Source of the DNA: an uncultured Chitinophaga sp.
GTDB lineage: Bacteria; Bacteroidota; Bacteroidia; Chitinophagales; Chitinophagaceae
Length of the DNA: 64,000 nucleotides
Assembly: GCF_902168175.1 (NCBI RefSeq)
Contig: NZ_CABHOU010000101.1
Coordinates: 124,001-188,000 of the forward strand
Reading direction: 5' to 3'
A program made the position numbers and the translations under genes. This document shows, piece after piece, positions 62,000 to 64,000 of the stretch (position 1 is its first letter; each line of letters begins with the position of its first letter). The notes under the pieces are model-generated. The model saw only the letters and a list, made by a program, of their open reading frames with translations, did no database searches and had not been told where the DNA came from.

Positions 62000-64000
62000 T
62001 TAGTTGGTGGCAATATTCCGCTCAGGAGGATCGGTGCCCAGCAGTTTTTTTACGAAGAAGTCGCGCTTCTTACGACGACCGTAAGGCCCGCCATCACTGT
62101 GTCCCATACCTGGTACTACCAGGAGATCGAAGTCCTTGTTTGCTTTAATTAACGCGTCGGCCAGGCGGTAGGTCGATTCCGGCGGCACATTCGTATCTGC
62201 TTCACCCACAATGAGCAACAGGTGACCCTGCAATTTTGCCGCATTGGTAATGTTCGATTGCTCTTCGTAATGTTTACCCACAGGATACCCCATCCACTGC
62301 TCATTCCACCACTGCTTGTCTACGCGATTATCGTGGCAGCCACATGCCGACACCCCTGCTTTGTAAAATTCAGGATGAAACAACAGACCGCCTGCTGTAT
62401 TCTGCCCACCAGCTGAAGTTCCATACAGCCCTACCCTGTCCACATCCACGTAAGGATATTTGGCGGCCAGTGCTTTAATCCAGAGAATGCGATCGGGAAA
62501 ACCGGCATCTCCCAGGTTTTTCCAGCATACATCGTGAAATGCTTTTGAGCGGTTAGCCGTGCCCATTCCATCCATTTGCACTACGATGAAGCCCAGTTCG
62601 GCCATGCTTTGCATTTCGCTATAAGTAGAAAAGTTCTTAGGCACAAAAGCGTCCTGCGGCCCTGCATAAATATTCTCGATCACCGGATATTTTTTATTAG
62701 GATCGAAATTACGCGGGCGGCATACAATGCCCCAGATGTCCGTTTTGCCATCGCGGCCCTTAGCGGTAAATACTTCCGGTAAACGGAGGCCTGTAGCCAT
62801 TAGGCGACTGATATCCGCCTTTTCAAGCACCGTTACTATTTTGCCATCTGCCGTGCGATGGAGTTCGGTAACAGGCGGTACGTCTGGCCGGGAATAAGTA
62901 TCTATGTAATAAGAGCGGTCCGGAGAAAAGGTAAGCGAGTGGTTAGCATTCGCTGTTGTGAGTTTTACCAGGCCTTTCCCATCAAACCCAATGCGATAGT
63001 AATGCAGGTTATACGGGTCCTCCCCCGGATTCATGCCACTGGCACGAAACCAAACCTGGCGTTTTTTTGTATCTACACTATCCACAGTTCTGACCACCCA
63101 TTCTCCCTGGGTGATGGCATTTTTCACTCCACCTTTCTTGCCATCTACAAGATAAAGGTGCATATAACCATCTTTCTCTGACCCCCAGATAATTTCGTCC
63201 TTATCATCGTTATAGCTGGTGAAGATGCGCTGCTCGTAGATGAAAGTGTTCGTTTTTTCCTCCACAATGTTGCGCGTATTCCCGGTTTCGCGATCCACCT
63301 CTATGATGCGGAAGCGCTGGTGGCCACGATCGGCGCGTTCAAATGTAAAATAACGGGGATCAGATTTCCGCCAGCGGAAAGAGGGACGATCATTACTACT
63401 ATCTACCGCTATTTTTTTCACAGCTTTGTCCGCGACACCACACACATACACTTCAAACATGGTATTGGCATCGCCGGGTTGAGCATATTCGTTCGATTTA
63501 AGTTCAGCGCGGGTAGTATTGGGCTGTGAGCTTAACAGGTAATACACCTTTGCAGCTTCCACCGGATGCGTGCGACATACCGCAAAAAACTTGCTATCCG
63601 GCGCCCAGCGCACTTCTCCATAAGGCTCTTTTTCAGTACCATCGGTAGTATACTGTATTTCTGTTCCACCTTCAGGTAGCAGGTAGATATTGCCCTTTCT
63701 GATGTCAACTTTCCATTTTTTATCCGGAGATGTGTTGCGCGACATCCAGTCACCCCGCTCCCAACGCGGCCGGGAACCCGGGTTTACCGACTCCACAGAC
63801 TTACCGGCGGCGGTTGTAGCCGTACACTCATAACTTCCCGGATGGCAACTGTACCATTTCCCACCCGTTTCAATTAATATCGCGTCTTTGGCGTAAACGA
63901 TATCCGTTACCGGTAATTTTTTTGCGTCGATAGTTTTGCCTGTGGCTTTGGAAAGGGCTGCGGCAAGACGTTCATGATCAAAAGCCGGCTTCTTCGCAGC
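62000..64000 (-). CDS. S9-family (DPP IV-like) serine peptidase, 5' end beyond window
   Basis: Exported prolyl-oligopeptidase-family peptidase; the start is off the right edge because the frame remains open through 64000 (codons AAKKPAFDHERLAAALSKAT are in the flank). A GTG at 63796 is therefore internal. The N-terminal beta-propeller carries repeated WSPDG-like blades (~1-400 of the visible part). The catalytic alpha/beta hydrolase has GTSAGG around the nucleophile Ser (YGTSAGGQNTAGGLL), Asp expected in VGEADTNVPPEST and His in GMGHSDGGPYGRRK. S9 peptidases often cut after proline. With the hydroxyproline genes next door, breakdown of Pro- or Hyp-rich peptides is a reasonable but untested idea. 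Confidence 0.93.
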   Translation of the reverse strand, partial: AAKKPAFDHERLAAALSKATGKTIDAKKLPVTDIVYAKDAILIETGGKWYSCHPGSYECTATTAAGKSVESVNPGSRPRWERGDWMSRNTSPDKKWKVDIRKGNIYLLPEGGTEIQYTTDGTEKEPYGEVRWAPDSKFFAVCRTHPVEAAKVYYLLSSQPNTTRAELKSNEYAQPGDANTMFEVYVCGVADKAVKKIAVDSSNDRPSFRWRKSDPRYFTFERADRGHQRFRIIEVDRETGNTRNIVEEKTNTFIYEQRIFTSYNDDKDEIIWGSEKDGYMHLYLVDGKKGGVKNAITQGEWVVRTVDSVDTKKRQVWFRASGMNPGEDPYNLHYYRIGFDGKGLVKLTTANANHSLTFSPDRSYYIDTYSRPDVPPVTELHRTADGKIVTVLEKADISRLMATGLRLPEVFTAKGRDGKTDIWGIVCRPRNFDPNKKYPVIENIYAGPQDAFVPKNFSTYSEMQSMAELGFIVVQMDGMGTANRSKAFHDVCWKNLGDAGFPDRILWIKALAAKYPYVDVDRVGLYGTSAGGQNTAGGLLFHPEFYKAGVSACGCHDNRVDKQWWNEQWMGYPVGKHYEEQSNITNAAKLQGHLLLIVGEADTNVPPESTYRLADALIKANKDFDLLVVPGMGHSDGGPYGRRKKRDFFVKKLLGTDPPERNIATN

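Overview
The window looks like a chromosome segment of a Bacteroidota bacterium of the Chitinophaga type, a soil or plant-litter polysaccharide degrader. The evidence is two SusC/SusD pairs, a hybrid two-component regulator (HTCS), a type IX secretion (T9SS) cargo with a gliding-motility-type C-terminal domain next to a PorP/SprF protein, promoter -7 boxes of the TAnnTTTG type, and the near absence of Shine-Dalgarno sequences. No tRNA, rRNA, CRISPR array, insertion sequence or phage gene was seen. The genus is inferred from overall protein character, not from a marker gene.

Layout. (1) 1-6.6 kb: end of an FtsX-type ABC permease, an orphan sigma-54 response regulator, an AraC regulator, a small membrane protein and a YceI protein. 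(2) 6.6-16.4 kb, minus strand: a pectin utilization locus, transcribed SusC, SusD, a beta-helix lipoprotein, PL1 pectate lyase and GH43. (3) 16.6-24.6 kb: a Na+/H+ antiporter, then a 1703-residue repeat-rich T9SS adhesin with its PorP/SprF partner. (4) 24.7-38.7 kb: a pectin methylesterase facing an HTCS, then GH31 (with PA14), SusC, SusD and a binding-type lipoprotein. (5) 39-40.3 kb: a lone lipoprotein. (6) 40.5-47.2 kb, minus strand: L-arabinose catabolism (araR, araB, araD, araA, sodium/sugar symporter). (7) 47.4-51 kb: two peptidases, M61 and DUF885. (8) 51.1-61.9 kb: trans-4-hydroxy-L-proline catabolism (epimerase, D-hydroxyproline dehydrogenase, deaminase, ketoglutarate semialdehyde dehydrogenase, AraC regulator), with an APC permease and a GH51 arabinofuranosidase in the middle. 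(9) The window ends inside an S9 prolyl-oligopeptidase-family peptidase.

How the parts may work together. The pectin locus would cut homogalacturonan, and the methylesterase would de-esterify it. Both share an identical 22-base upstream site, so they probably share a regulator. Arabinose from pectin side chains or cell-wall glycoproteins would enter through the symporter and be converted by AraA, AraB and AraD to xylulose 5-phosphate. An inverted repeat ATTGTC-N5-GACA(A/T)T occurs twice at the araB promoter, once near the HTCS/methylesterase and once upstream of the DUF885 peptidase, which suggests an AraR regulon extending beyond the ara operon.

The most interesting idea is that arabinofuranosidase, hydroxyproline catabolism, an amino-acid permease and peptidases together form a module for plant hydroxyproline-rich glycoproteins (extensins, arabinogalactan proteins), whose hydroxyprolines carry arabinose. 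A decayed glycoside hydrolase lies in the same region.
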